Assembly (NCBI GenBank): GCA_030625885.1
Contig: DAOUPZ010000001.1
Location: forward strand, 186,001 to 250,000
Source: Clostridia bacterium
GTDB taxonomy: Bacteria; Bacillota; DAOUPZ01
DNA: 64,000 nt
Direction: 5' to 3'
Below are positions 35,256 through 43,867 of the stretch, one piece after another. How positions within the stretch are numbered: the stretch's first letter is position 1; the number at the start of each line of letters is the position of its first letter. The translations under genes were made by a program, and so were the position numbers. The notes under the pieces were generated by a model. The model worked only from the letters and a program-made list of their open reading frames with translations. It ran no database searches and was not told where the DNA came from.

Positions 35256-36710
35256 ATGACAACATTTAATCAATTGAAGCTTAATGACCCAGTGCTTCAA
35301 GCAATTAGCAATATGGGTTTTGAAGAAGCAACGCCCATTCAAGAAAAAACCATTCCCGTTGCTATAGATGGTAAAGATCTAATTGGTCAGGCACAGACTG
35401 GAACTGGAAAGACGGCAGCCTTTGGTATACCTATGATTGAGAAATTCGAGTTATATGAGAAGCAAATTCAGGGTATTGTAATAACGCCTACCCGTGAACT
35501 TGCTGTTCAGGTAGCCGAAGAGTTAAATAAGATTGGGCAATTTAAGGGAATACGTGCATTACCCATTTATGGGGGGCAGGATATTAATCGTCAGATTAAA
35601 GCGCTAAAGAAAAAACCACATATTATTGTAGGAACGCCAGGACGGTTAATAGATCATATAAAACGTAAGACAATTCGTCTTAATGAAATTAAAATGGCTA
35701 TTCTAGACGAAGCCGACGAGATGCTTAATATGGGATTTATCGAAGATATCGAAGCGATACTTAAGGAAGTACCAGAAGAACGCCAAACGTTGCTTTTTTC
35801 TGCTACAATGCCTAAGCAGATACAGAACCTTGCTCAACAGTTTATGAGAAATCCCGAAATTATTAAGAATAAGTCTAAGGAAATTACTGTGCCTAATATT
35901 GAACAAAACTATATTGAAGTTCAGGAAAAACAAAAATTTGATGCTCTTTGCCGACTTTTAGATATTCAATCACCTGACTTAGCCATTGTCTTTGGTCGGA
36001 CCAAGCGTCGTGTTGATGAACTTTCTGAAGCATTGAATAAACGCGGCTACTCAGCTGAAGGAATCCATGGTGATCTTAATCAGGCAAAACGAAACAGCGT
36101 ACTCGCGCAATTTAAAGGAGGAAGCATTGAAGTATTGGTAGCGACTGATGTAGCTGCCAGGGGGTTGGATATCTCTGGAGTGACTCACGTTTATAACTTT
36201 GATATTCCTCAAGACCCAGAAAGTTATGTTCATCGAATTGGTCGTACGGGACGGGTTGGAAAAGCGGGTATAGCCATTACCTTTGTGACGTCTCGGGAAA
36301 TGGGACACTTAAGAATAATTGAAAATACAACTAAGCGTAAAGTTGTTCGTAAGCCCCTTCCAACCATAACTGAGGCCATTAAAGGACAACAACTTGTGAC
36401 GATAGATCGTTTACAACGCGTTATAGCAGAAGAAGATATCATGCAATACAAGGGATTAGCAGAGGATTTACTGGAGAAAACGGATTCAGTTACACTTTTA
36501 TCAGCAGCCTTAAAAATGCTTACTAGAGAACCGAATACGACGCCTGTGAAACTGACAGAAGAAGTATCATTCAGGGGGAAAAAAGAAAAAAATTACCAAT
36601 CTAAAAGGAATTATAGAGATAATAGAGATAGTGGAAAACAAAGAAGAAGCTATCGTGATGGGAGAAATAAAAGTAATCAAGGTACTTCCCAAAAAGGCAA
36701 AATGAGTTAA
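35256..36710 (+). CDS. DEAD-box ATP-dependent RNA helicase (CshA/DeaD type)
   Basis: The 484-residue helicase has all family motifs in order: Q motif (GFEEATPIQ), [27 protein letters not shown], the ARGLD region and HRIGRTGR. The basic C-terminal tail from about residue 440 ([14 protein letters not shown] and [13 protein letters not shown]) resembles the RNA-binding tails of CshA/DeaD. It acts in RNA unwinding, ribosome assembly or mRNA decay, especially in the cold. An AAAGGAG site precedes the ATG. Confidence 0.95.
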   Translation: MTTFNQLKLNDPVLQAISNMGFEEATPIQEKTIPVAIDGKDLIGQAQTGTGKTAAFGIPMIEKFELYEKQIQGIVITPTRELAVQVAEELNKIGQFKGIRALPIYGGQDINRQIKALKKKPHIIVGTPGRLIDHIKRKTIRLNEIKMAILDEADEMLNMGFIEDIEAILKEVPEERQTLLFSATMPKQIQNLAQQFMRNPEIIKNKSKEITVPNIEQNYIEVQEKQKFDALCRLLDIQSPDLAIVFGRTKRRVDELSEALNKRGYSAEGIHGDLNQAKRNSVLAQFKGGSIEVLVATDVAARGLDISGVTHVYNFDIPQDPESYVHRIGRTGRVGKAGIAITFVTSREMGHLRIIENTTKRKVVRKPLPTITEAIKGQQLVTIDRLQRVIAEEDIMQYKGLAEDLLEKTDSVTLLSAALKMLTREPNTTPVKLTEEVSFRGKKEKNYQSKRNYRDNRDSGKQRRSYRDGRNKSNQGTSQKGKMS

Positions 36711-36732
36711 AACGATATCTTTTGTCATATAT

Positions 36733-36775
36733 AAAAAGTGAGAAACCTAATGGCATCAGGTTCCCCACTTTTTTT
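36733..36775. terminator. Intrinsic terminator between helicase and aconitase genes
   Basis: AAAAAGTG, bulged AACCT, then AGGTT and CACTTTTTTT form a long stem. A tracts on the left also allow it to stop the convergent aconitase transcript. Confidence 0.8.
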
Positions 36776-36813
36776 GTTGTATAATTTATCAAGATAGGTC
36801 GTAATGGTTAGAT

Positions 36814-38742
36814 TTACACATTGTTATTTTTGGTATAATTTAGTAAACCACCAGCTAGGACAATTTCAATTTGACGGGATGATAACCCGTGATACATTTC
36901 AAATTCAGTTCCCTTGGTCGTATTTTTAACAATAACCTTCTCATCATTTTTAATACGATTTACGACATTTGAAATTTCGAGAACATCATCGCGATCAATC
37001 GCAGCATAATCGCCTTCATTGACAAAAGTGAGCGGCAAAATGCCAAAATTAATAAGATTTGCTCGATGAATTCTAGCGAAAGATTTTGCAAGAATAGCTT
37101 TAACGCCTAGGTACATCGGGGCTAAAGCAGCATGCTCACGGCTGGAACCTTGGCCATAGTTATGGCCACCTATGATAAAGCCACCATTTCTTTCCTTTGC
37201 ACGTTTTGAAAATTCTGCATCTACACCTGAGAATACATGTTCAGAGATAGCCGGGATATTAGAACGCAAGGGAAGAATTTTTGCCCCAGCAGGCATAATA
37301 TGGTCAGTCGTTATGTTGTCTTCAACAACCAGCAGTGCGTCGCCATTTAGTGCTTCTGGCAATGATTGGCGTAAAGGTAATGGTTTGATGTTAGGACCTC
37401 GTCTTACCTCTAAAGTTTCCGGCTCTTTAGAAGGAGAAACGATCATGCTGTCATCAATGATAAATTGTTCCGGCATTTCTACTTCAATATAATCACCTAA
37501 CTCACGTGGATCGGTTAACGCCCCAGTTAAAGCTGCAGCTGCAGCAACTTCTGGACTTGCCAGGTAAACACCCGCACTTTTAGTGCCGCTACGGCCTTCA
37601 AAGTTACGATTGAATGTTCTTACAGAGACAGCATTGGAACAGGGTGATTGTCCCATACCGATGCAAGGGCCGCAAGTAGCTTCTAAAACGCGTACACCAG
37701 CAGATACAATGTCAGCCAAAGCACCATTGCGTGAAAGCATTTCTAATACTTGTTTGGAGCCTGGGGACAATACAACACTGGTTTGTGGGTGAACGGTTTT
37801 TCCTTTTAGAATACCCGCTACACGCATTAAGTCGGTATAGGATGCGTTTGTACAGCTGCCAATTGCAACTTGATCGACTTTAATTTTGCCAACCTCTTTT
37901 ACTTTAGCAACATGATCTGGACTGTGAGGTTGAGCAACCATGGGTTCCAAAGTATTCAAGTCAATTTCAATAATTTCATCGTATGTTGCACCTTCATCAG
38001 CTTTTAGTTCACACCAGTCCTGTTCACGGTTTTGCGCTGCCAGAAAACGGTGTGTTATTTCATCACTAGGGAAGATAGAAGTGGTTGCACCTAGTTCTGC
38101 ACCCATATTAGTAATGGTCGCGCGTTCAGGTACAGATAATGTTTGAACACCTTCACCACTGTATTCTATGATTTTACCTACGCCGCCTTTTACAGACATA
38201 ATACGCAATACTTCAAGAATAATATCTTTTGCAGAAACCCAGGGTTGTAATTGACCAGAAAGTTTTACGTTGACGACTTTGGGCATATTTAAGTAGAAGG
38301 GGCCGCCACCCATTGCGACAGCAACATCTAATCCACCTGCGCCAATAGCAAGCATGCCAATTCCGCCATTAGTCGGTGTATGACTATCAGAACCTAATAA
38401 AGTACAGCCAGGCATTCCAAACCGTTCAAGATGTACTTGATGGCAAATGCCATTACCCGGGCGGGAGAAGTAAATACCATGTTTAGCAGCCACGCTTTGT
38501 AAAAATAAATGATCATCTGCATTTTCGAAACCGGACTGTAACGTATTATGATCAACATAACTAACAGATAATTGTGTTTTAACTTGTGGAATTTCTAATG
38601 CTTCAAATTGTAAATATGCCATCGTTCCGGTAGCATCCTGAGTCAAGGTTTGATCAATGCGAATCGCAATTTCTTGACCTGGAATCATTTCACCGGAGAC
38701 AAGATGTTCACTAATAATTCTTTGTGCAATATTTTTTCCCAA
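36814..38742 (-). CDS. Aconitate hydratase (monomeric, clostridial 640-residue type)
   Basis: The 642-residue [4Fe-4S] aconitase interconverts citrate and isocitrate. Cluster cysteines are visible in SCTNASY and EATCGPCIGMGQ, and LLGSDSHTPTNGG and NYGQGSSREHAAL are active-site segments. The length is that of the short aconitase form found in Clostridia and related bacteria, shorter than AcnA. It probably serves glutamate synthesis or a partial TCA pathway; no citrate synthase or isocitrate dehydrogenase is adjacent. The ATG has an AAAGGAGGG site on the minus strand. Confidence 0.94.
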   Translation of the reverse strand: MGKNIAQRIISEHLVSGEMIPGQEIAIRIDQTLTQDATGTMAYLQFEALEIPQVKTQLSVSYVDHNTLQSGFENADDHLFLQSVAAKHGIYFSRPGNGICHQVHLERFGMPGCTLLGSDSHTPTNGGIGMLAIGAGGLDVAVAMGGGPFYLNMPKVVNVKLSGQLQPWVSAKDIILEVLRIMSVKGGVGKIIEYSGEGVQTLSVPERATITNMGAELGATTSIFPSDEITHRFLAAQNREQDWCELKADEGATYDEIIEIDLNTLEPMVAQPHSPDHVAKVKEVGKIKVDQVAIGSCTNASYTDLMRVAGILKGKTVHPQTSVVLSPGSKQVLEMLSRNGALADIVSAGVRVLEATCGPCIGMGQSPCSNAVSVRTFNRNFEGRSGTKSAGVYLASPEVAAAAALTGALTDPRELGDYIEVEMPEQFIIDDSMIVSPSKEPETLEVRRGPNIKPLPLRQSLPEALNGDALLVVEDNITTDHIMPAGAKILPLRSNIPAISEHVFSGVDAEFSKRAKERNGGFIIGGHNYGQGSSREHAALAPMYLGVKAILAKSFARIHRANLINFGILPLTFVNEGDYAAIDRDDVLEISNVVNRIKNDEKVIVKNTTKGTEFEMYHGLSSRQIEIVLAGGLLNYTKNNNV

Positions 38743-38851
38743 ATAAAACCCTCCTTTTCTTATTTAACTAAAATTAATTTTCATATTTAATAATATACCA
38801 AAAAAACGGGTGGCTGTATAGGTTTTGGCTTATTATCTATGAATGATACGT

Positions 38852-39188
38852 TATTGGTTATGGTAAATAGTAGAAAATATGGTAAGTGGTAAGTGGTAAG
38901 AAGTGAAATTATTTGATGGTTTCTGCATACTTATATAAAATAGTGCTTATTAGATAACAGAATTTAAAATTAAATAAATACTGAGCAAAACAACTTTTAT
39001 TCAACAAAAGGTTAGAGAAAAAATATTAAATCCTACAGTTTTTATCTATATTTAAAAGGGTTTAAGATATATATTTTTTAATGGAAAATGGATAATACTA
39101 TATTAATATCTTAATTAAAATCATATTGTGAAAATTAGAAATGATCAAGGTAAATCCACTTACCACTTACTACTTACCATTTACCACA
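38852..39188. repeat. Foldback element with GGTAAGT-word arms (copy C), enclosing repeat R1
   Basis: The left arm (about 38863-38902) is a near-tandem array of GGTAAGTGGTAAGTGGTAAG. The right arm (about 39155-39186) is the inverse array CCACTTACCACTTACTACTT. The third copy of R1 lies between the arms. The whole 38743-39225 gap between aconitase and pyruvate kinase holds no gene. Confidence 0.6.
38955..39050 (+). repeat. Dispersed intergenic repeat R1, copy 3 (diverged)
   Basis: AAATTAAATAAATACTGAGC, then TTCAACAAAAGGTTAGAGAA and CAGTTTTTATCTATA correspond in order to the copies at 6.0 and 11.2 kb, with more substitutions. Confidence 0.6.
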
Positions 39189-39234
39189 GCGACCGAAGGA
39201 AGCGTATAACTTTAAATATGGAAGGGTGAAAAAC

Positions 39235-40647
39235 ATGAAGCGAACAAAAATTATTTGTACAATAGGTCCTGCGAGCGAAACGGTTGAAAAAATAAAGACA
39301 ATGGCATTAGGTGGAATGGATGTTGCTCGAATTAATCTTTCGCATGGTACGTTAGAAGATTTGAACCGTTATATACAAAATATTCATCAAGCCTCTGAAA
39401 AGATTAATAAGCCGATTCCCATTTTGTTGGATACTCAAGGTCCGGAAATTCGCATAGGTTCTTTTATAGATAATAAGGTGCAATTGGTAGCAGGGCGTTT
39501 ATTCACGCTTACGATCGACGAGAAATTAGGGGATCAAAAATCTGTTTCAGTACTATACGATGGGTTTATTCATGAAGTAAAAGAAGGTATGGTGATATTA
39601 TTAAATGATGGCTTGATTAAGCTTAGAGTAGAAAAAGAATGTGTTAGAGATATTGTTTGTAGGGTTGAGGTTGGCGGCGAATTGTCCAATCATAAAAAAA
39701 TTAATATTCCTGAGTCACCCCTTTCTTTACCTTCCCTTTCACAGATGGATAAAGATAAATTGCGAAGGGGGATTACGTTAGGGATAGACTTTATTGCTGG
39801 ATCGTTTATTCGCTCTGCACAAGATGTACAGGAAATCACACAATTTCTATCTGCGATTCATCGGGGACAAAAAATTAACATGATTGCTAAAATTGAAAAT
39901 CAATCTGGAATTGATCACCTTGATGAGATTATAAAAGCAGCCGATGGTATTATGATTGCTAGAGGGGATTTAGGTGTAGAAATTATGACAGAAGCTGTTC
40001 CCGTTGTACAAAAAGAAATAATAAAAAAATGTAACGAGTGTGGAAAGCCTGTTATCACAGCGACGCAAATGTTAGAATCAATGACAGAACACTCTACACC
40101 TACTCGGGCTGAAGCGAGTGATGTGGCGAATGCTATTTTAGATGGTACTGATGCAGTCATGTTATCTGGGGAAACTGCGGTTGGGAAATTTGCAATTGAA
40201 GCAGTGGAGACAATGACGCGCATAGCTATTGAGACTGAGAAAATATTTCCATTTTCATTTCGTGCGGATAACGCCAAGAATAGTTTAGGCGTTCCTGATG
40301 TGATATGCCAATCTGCTGTATCTATGGCTAAGCAGTTAAATGCCAGGGTAATTATTACACCCACTCATTCTGGTTATACAGCGTGTCATGTTGCTAAATA
40401 TCGACCGCAGGCACCTATTTTAGCTGTAACAGACCAAGAAAGTGTTTATCGACAACTATTTTTAGTATGGGGGACTGAGCCTTTCTTGACTTCTTTTGCA
40501 AAATCTACCGATCTAATGTTGGAAAAAGGAATTGAACATGCTAAATCCGATCATCGTGTTAAAGCTGGAGATTATATTGTGATTACAGCTGGGGTACCAG
40601 TTTGGGTTACGGGAACAACTAATCTTGTGAAAGTTCATCAGGTGTAA
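39235..40647 (+). CDS. pyk: Pyruvate kinase
   Basis: The 470-residue glycolytic enzyme converts phosphoenolpyruvate and ADP to pyruvate and ATP. Visible features are RTKIICTIGPAS at the N terminus, NLSHG, LLDTQGPEIR, the catalytic signature MIARGDLGVEI and TATQMLESM. It lacks the extra C-terminal PEP-utiliser domain of Bacillus enzymes. GGAAGGG supports ATG 39235; GTG 39226 is too close. It is monocistronic. Confidence 0.96.
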   Translation: MKRTKIICTIGPASETVEKIKTMALGGMDVARINLSHGTLEDLNRYIQNIHQASEKINKPIPILLDTQGPEIRIGSFIDNKVQLVAGRLFTLTIDEKLGDQKSVSVLYDGFIHEVKEGMVILLNDGLIKLRVEKECVRDIVCRVEVGGELSNHKKINIPESPLSLPSLSQMDKDKLRRGITLGIDFIAGSFIRSAQDVQEITQFLSAIHRGQKINMIAKIENQSGIDHLDEIIKAADGIMIARGDLGVEIMTEAVPVVQKEIIKKCNECGKPVITATQMLESMTEHSTPTRAEASDVANAILDGTDAVMLSGETAVGKFAIEAVETMTRIAIETEKIFPFSFRADNAKNSLGVPDVICQSAVSMAKQLNARVIITPTHSGYTACHVAKYRPQAPILAVTDQESVYRQLFLVWGTEPFLTSFAKSTDLMLEKGIEHAKSDHRVKAGDYIVITAGVPVWVTGTTNLVKVHQV

Positions 40648-40649
40648 TT

Positions 40650-40940
40650 AGTTCTCGGTTATCAGTTCTCAGCGCTCGACCTCCAAAGTATTTTATTATT
40701 TAATGTGAAAAAATCTTAATTATATATAACACATAAGAGAACTTACAGCGTTGAATTTGTATCATGGGAATACATCTCGTTCCAAGGAATGTCCCTGGGT
40801 GTTCATTGCTGTGGTTGCCGGAAAAGTATGAAGTATTGGGGACATTCCAGGATGTACGAGTGGTGTGTCTCCGGTATTGCATGGACAAAGCAGCAGAAAT
40901 TTTGCTCTAAGGACTGAGAGCCGAGAACTGAGAACTTCTA
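40650..40940. repeat. Foldback element with TTCTCAG-word arms (copy D), enclosing a REP-like element
   Basis: The left arm GTTCTCGGTTATCAGTTCTC (about 40653-40672) and the right arm GAGAGCCGAGAACTGAGAAC (about 40916-40935) are inverted. Inside, GGAATGTCCC (from about 40784) and GGGGACATTCC (from about 40837) are inverted, and GTACGAGTGGTGTGTCTCC follows. The internal 67-base block GTTGCCGGAAAAGT...TTGC is homologous to the insertion at 42886-42955. No gene is seen in 40648-41033. Confidence 0.6.
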
Positions 40941-40961
40941 ACCAAACAACATTATTTTACA

Positions 40962-40990
40962 TTGCAATCGACATCATACTTCGTTATAAT
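40962..40990 (+). promoter_or_regulatory. Predicted promoter of azlCD
   Basis: TTGCAA, a 17-base spacer and TATAAT at 40985-40990, 44 bases before the azlC start codon. Confidence 0.7.
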
Positions 40991-41033
40991 CACAATGAAT
41001 GATAGGTAGACAAGTTGAAGGGAAGATGGAGAA

Positions 41034-41732
41034 GTGAAATCAAATTATTTTTTATATGGGGCACGTTCTGCTATGCCAATTGTTTTAGGCTATGTTCCTT
41101 TAGGGTTTGCGTTTGGTGTATTAGCAGTTGATAGTGGCTTAACAATTTTTGAGGCGACATTGATGTCGTTATTGTGCATCACAGGGAGTGGGCAGTATAT
41201 AGCTGCTAGTATGCTCAGTTTGGGTGCTTCTACCCTATCCATATTGTTAACAATATTATTAATAAATTTACGTTATTTGCTTATGAGTGCTTCTCTGGCT
41301 ACAACGCATATGCGAAATTGGCGGACAGGCTTACTTGGATTAATATCATTTTGGATTACAGATGAGACATATGCTGTATCTATTATGAAACTAAAAAATG
41401 AAGAGCTAAAACCTGCCTTTTTCTTTGGATTGGACCTTCCATCTCATGGATCCTGGGTTTTTAGTTCATTTCTCGGTGCTGCTGTTGGCAACTTGATTAG
41501 TAATCCCGAAGCTTTAGGACTGAATTTTGCTTTGACAGCGATGTTTATATCTTTATTGATGATATTGGTTACTGAAAGACTAATGGTGATGGTTGCCACA
41601 CTAGCGGGATTTGTTTCTATATTACTTGCAGCGGGTTTGCATATGAAAGGGAATATAATTATTGCAGCTGTTTTGGCTGCGACATTGGGGGTAATGTTAG
41701 AAAAATGGATCACAAAAAAATCTTCATTGTAA
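41034..41732 (+). CDS. azlC: AzlC family branched-chain amino acid exporter, large subunit
   Basis: The 232-residue membrane protein has about five to six segments and the AzlC N-terminal pattern AMPIVLGYVPLGFAFGVLA. AzlC with AzlD exports branched-chain amino acids and analogues such as 4-azaleucine. GTG start behind GAAGGGAAGATGG. It overlaps azlD by 28 bases, showing translational coupling. It fits an organism that turns over branched-chain amino acids. Confidence 0.9.
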   Translation: MKSNYFLYGARSAMPIVLGYVPLGFAFGVLAVDSGLTIFEATLMSLLCITGSGQYIAASMLSLGASTLSILLTILLINLRYLLMSASLATTHMRNWRTGLLGLISFWITDETYAVSIMKLKNEELKPAFFFGLDLPSHGSWVFSSFLGAAVGNLISNPEALGLNFALTAMFISLLMILVTERLMVMVATLAGFVSILLAAGLHMKGNIIIAAVLAATLGVMLEKWITKKSSL

Positions 41733-42034
41733 TAATAGGCATGGGGCTTATTAATTATATATTACGGATGGTACCTTTAACATTTCTAAGTAAATTACCG
41801 ATATCTGACACGATGAAACGCTGGCTTGATTTTATTCCTGTTGCAGTGTTGGGGGCGTTATTGGCGCCTGACTTGTTTTTAACTAACGGAAAGGTGAATC
41901 TCACTTTATCAAATTATTCTCTTGTTGCAAGTATTCCTTGCTTTTTTATTGCTATTAAAACGAAGAGTTTAATTTGGACTTTGATTGCAGGAATGGCTGC
42001 AATGGCCTTATTAAATAACTTTAATTTTCTGTAG
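41705..42034 (+). CDS. azlD: AzlD family branched-chain amino acid transporter, small subunit
   Basis: The 109-residue protein has about four transmembrane segments and the typical RMVPLTFLSKLPI and FIPVAVLGALLAP pattern of AzlD. It works with AzlC, whose gene overlaps its start by 28 bases. Confidence 0.88.
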   Translation: MDHKKIFIVIIGMGLINYILRMVPLTFLSKLPISDTMKRWLDFIPVAVLGALLAPDLFLTNGKVNLTLSNYSLVASIPCFFIAIKTKSLIWTLIAGMAAMALLNNFNFL

Positions 42035-42220
42035 AAATTAAATAACTTTATGTTTTTTATATAATCGTTACTAATCATTTACAAATACTTTTTATTAGTC
42101 TTGCCAAAATTTTTAGAAAATTGCAGGTTAAATGAACTTGCATGACGAAATATAATACAACAATTACATATACTATAGTAACAGGTGTGTGAGGGAAAAA
42201 AGAGTAGGAGGATGATAATC

Positions 42221-42631
42221 ATGATAGTCAGAAATTGCTCTGGTGGTGTTGTTTTTAATAAGGGAAAAGTTTTTCTATTAAAAAATGACAAAAATGAATG
42301 GGTTTTACCTAAAGGTGTAATCCGTTCCGGTGAATTACCTCACGAAGTTGCAACAAACAGAGTAAAAGATGAGACAGGCTTAGAGTCAAAAATCCTTGCG
42401 TATGCGGGTAAAACCAGCTATGAGTTTTACTCCCTTTCACGACAAAACCCTGTATGCAACCACATTTCCTGGTATATTATGGAGTCTGCTTCTGAAGACT
42501 TTGATGTAAGTAAAGATGATGGCTTTATGGAAGGTGGGTTTTTTCCCATTGAAGAATCACTAAATAGAATTACTTATAGTCAGGATAAATCATTAGTAAA
42601 TATCTCCTACAAAAAGTATTGTTCACTTTAA
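42221..42631 (+). CDS. NUDIX hydrolase-fold protein with degenerate Nudix box
   Basis: The 136-residue Nudix-fold protein starts at ATG 42221, nine bases after AGGAGG. The box region reads GVIRSGELPHEVATNRVKDETGL. Compared with the consensus G-X5-E-X7-R-E-U-X-E-E-X-G-U, the Arg is Asn, the following Glu is Arg, and the next Glu is Asp. One of the metal-binding glutamates is therefore missing, although the second Glu, Gly and hydrophobic residues are kept. The protein may be inactive, have changed chemistry, or act as a sensor. It is monocistronic with an unusually strong terminator. Confidence 0.8.
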   Translation: MIVRNCSGGVVFNKGKVFLLKNDKNEWVLPKGVIRSGELPHEVATNRVKDETGLESKILAYAGKTSYEFYSLSRQNPVCNHISWYIMESASEDFDVSKDDGFMEGGFFPIEESLNRITYSQDKSLVNISYKKYCSL

Positions 42632-42648
42632 GGTTTCAAAAGATTAAT

Positions 42649-42702
42649 AAGATATGAAAAAACAGCTTTAGGAATATTCCTAAAGCTGTTTTTTCATATC
42701 TT
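42649..42702. terminator. 54-bp perfect palindrome acting as a bidirectional terminator
   Basis: There are two 27-base exactly complementary arms with no loop bases; each contains AAAAAACAGCTTTAGGAAT or its complement. A6 and T6 tracts on either side of the GC part would terminate transcription in both directions. It lies 18 bases after the Nudix gene. Confidence 0.9.
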
Positions 42703-42721
42703 TTTCATATATTATATTATG

Positions 42722-42745
42722 TAGATCATTAGACCTAATGATCTA
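42722..42745. other. Small perfect hairpin
   Basis: TAGATCATTA and TAATGATCTA arms enclose GACC. It lies in the 42632-43054 gap, has no T tract and no assigned role. Confidence 0.4.
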
Positions 42746-42856
42746 GCAGGTAATTTAGTCCCGGATGTTTAATAATAGTTAGTAAAGAAGTTTTATCTCA
42801 AACTACACATTAGTGCTTCTACATTTAGTGTTGTACAAAAAGAATCATATCAAATA

Positions 42857-42988
42857 TATATGTAATGCAATAAAAAACTTACATTACAGGTTTGCAGGAA
42901 AAGTGAAGGAAAGATGGGGACATTCCGCGAGGTACGAGCGGTGTGTCCCCATGTTGCCAGAGCCATTTTAAATGTAAAAACTTTAATA
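42857..42988 (+). repeat. Dispersed repeat R2, copy 2, interrupted by a REP-like insertion
   Basis: The two halves of R2 (to about 42885, and 42956-42988) are separated by 70 bases at 42886-42955. The insert contains TGGGGACA and TGTCCCCA inverted arms around TTCCGCGAGGTACGAGCGG, and it is homologous to the block inside 40650-40940. The uninterrupted copy is at 25923-25984. Confidence 0.7.
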
Positions 42989-43054
42989 CGTTGTATATAG
43001 AAAAGAATTGATTGAATGTATGATGATCATTATTTTAATGAGAAGGTGAAAAAT

Positions 43055-43753
43055 ATGAATGAGAAAATGTATTATGAAAAAAATGTAATTTGTCCTATAT
43101 GTAACGGGTCTTTTTCATTGTTAAAAATACGTAAGTCTGCTTTACGAGTTGTGAAGACAGATGATGATTTTTGTAATTATTATTCGCATGTTAACCCGAT
43201 TTATTATTATGTTAGTATTTGTCCTCATTGTTATTACGCGGCTCCTGAAATTATTTTTGATAAAATATCTTACTTGGAAAAGAAAAGGTTAAAACCTGCT
43301 TTGCAAGCGTTTAAGAGTTCAATAGATTTTTGGGGGGAACGTTCTTTTGAGGTTGCAATTGTTAGTTTAAAGCTTGGCATTTATTGTTGTGAAGTCAGGC
43401 GAACACCAAAGAGTATCATAGCGGGCTTGTGTATCCGTTTAGCCTGGCTTTACCGAATGAATGAGGCGCAAGAACAAGAACATTATTTTTTAGGTCAAGC
43501 ACTTTGTTTTTATGAAGAAGCTTTTTCATCGGAATCATTCCCTATAGGTGGTCTGTCAAGAGCGGGTGTCATGTACCTTATTGGGGAATTATATCGTCGT
43601 ATGGGTGAATTATCTATTGCTTTAATGTGGATCAGTCGTGCTGTTGAAGATCCTTCTATAAAATCTCAACCTTTTATAAATAAGAAGGCAAGAGAACAAT
43701 GGTCTAATATTCGGGAAGCAATTAAAAGATCATCTGATTCACTGTCTATATGA
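43055..43753 (+). CDS. DUF2225 family protein (zinc-ribbon plus TPR-like)
   Basis: About 232 residues. The N-terminal pattern CPICNGSFSLLK and later SICPHCYYAAPE form two CxxC pairs typical of DUF2225 and probably bind zinc. The C-terminal half is helical and TPR-like (LYRMNEAQEQEHYFLGQAL). The AAGGTG ribosome site supports ATG 43055; the frame is open from 43016. DUF2225 proteins are common in Firmicutes, with no known function. A terminator follows. Confidence 0.82.
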   Translation: MNEKMYYEKNVICPICNGSFSLLKIRKSALRVVKTDDDFCNYYSHVNPIYYYVSICPHCYYAAPEIIFDKISYLEKKRLKPALQAFKSSIDFWGERSFEVAIVSLKLGIYCCEVRRTPKSIIAGLCIRLAWLYRMNEAQEQEHYFLGQALCFYEEAFSSESFPIGGLSRAGVMYLIGELYRRMGELSIALMWISRAVEDPSIKSQPFINKKAREQWSNIREAIKRSSDSLSI

Positions 43754-43787
43754 TTTCATAAAAAACTTACTAAAATACATTATTTTA

Positions 43788-43824
43788 AAACTGTGTAGTA
43801 ATCAAGACGTTGCACAGTTTTTTT
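43788..43824 (+). terminator. Intrinsic terminator after DUF2225 gene
   Basis: AAACTGTG and CACAGTTT arms around a 17-base loop are followed by TTTT. Confidence 0.7.
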
Positions 43825-43867
43825 GGTATAATTATAGAGAAAAGGATTATATAAGGGAGAGATAGGC

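Noticed and set aside
37172-37492. Plus-strand ORFs over the aconitase gene (also at 37583 and 37940)
   Set aside because: They are reverse-complement shadows of a well-conserved gene.
38852-39188. CRISPR array from short repeats
   Set aside because: Repeat words are 7 to 14 bases, degenerate, near-tandem and without unique spacers; no cas genes are present.
39915-40364. 149-residue antisense ORF over pyruvate kinase
   Set aside because: It is a shadow of the firmly identified pyk gene and has no start signal.
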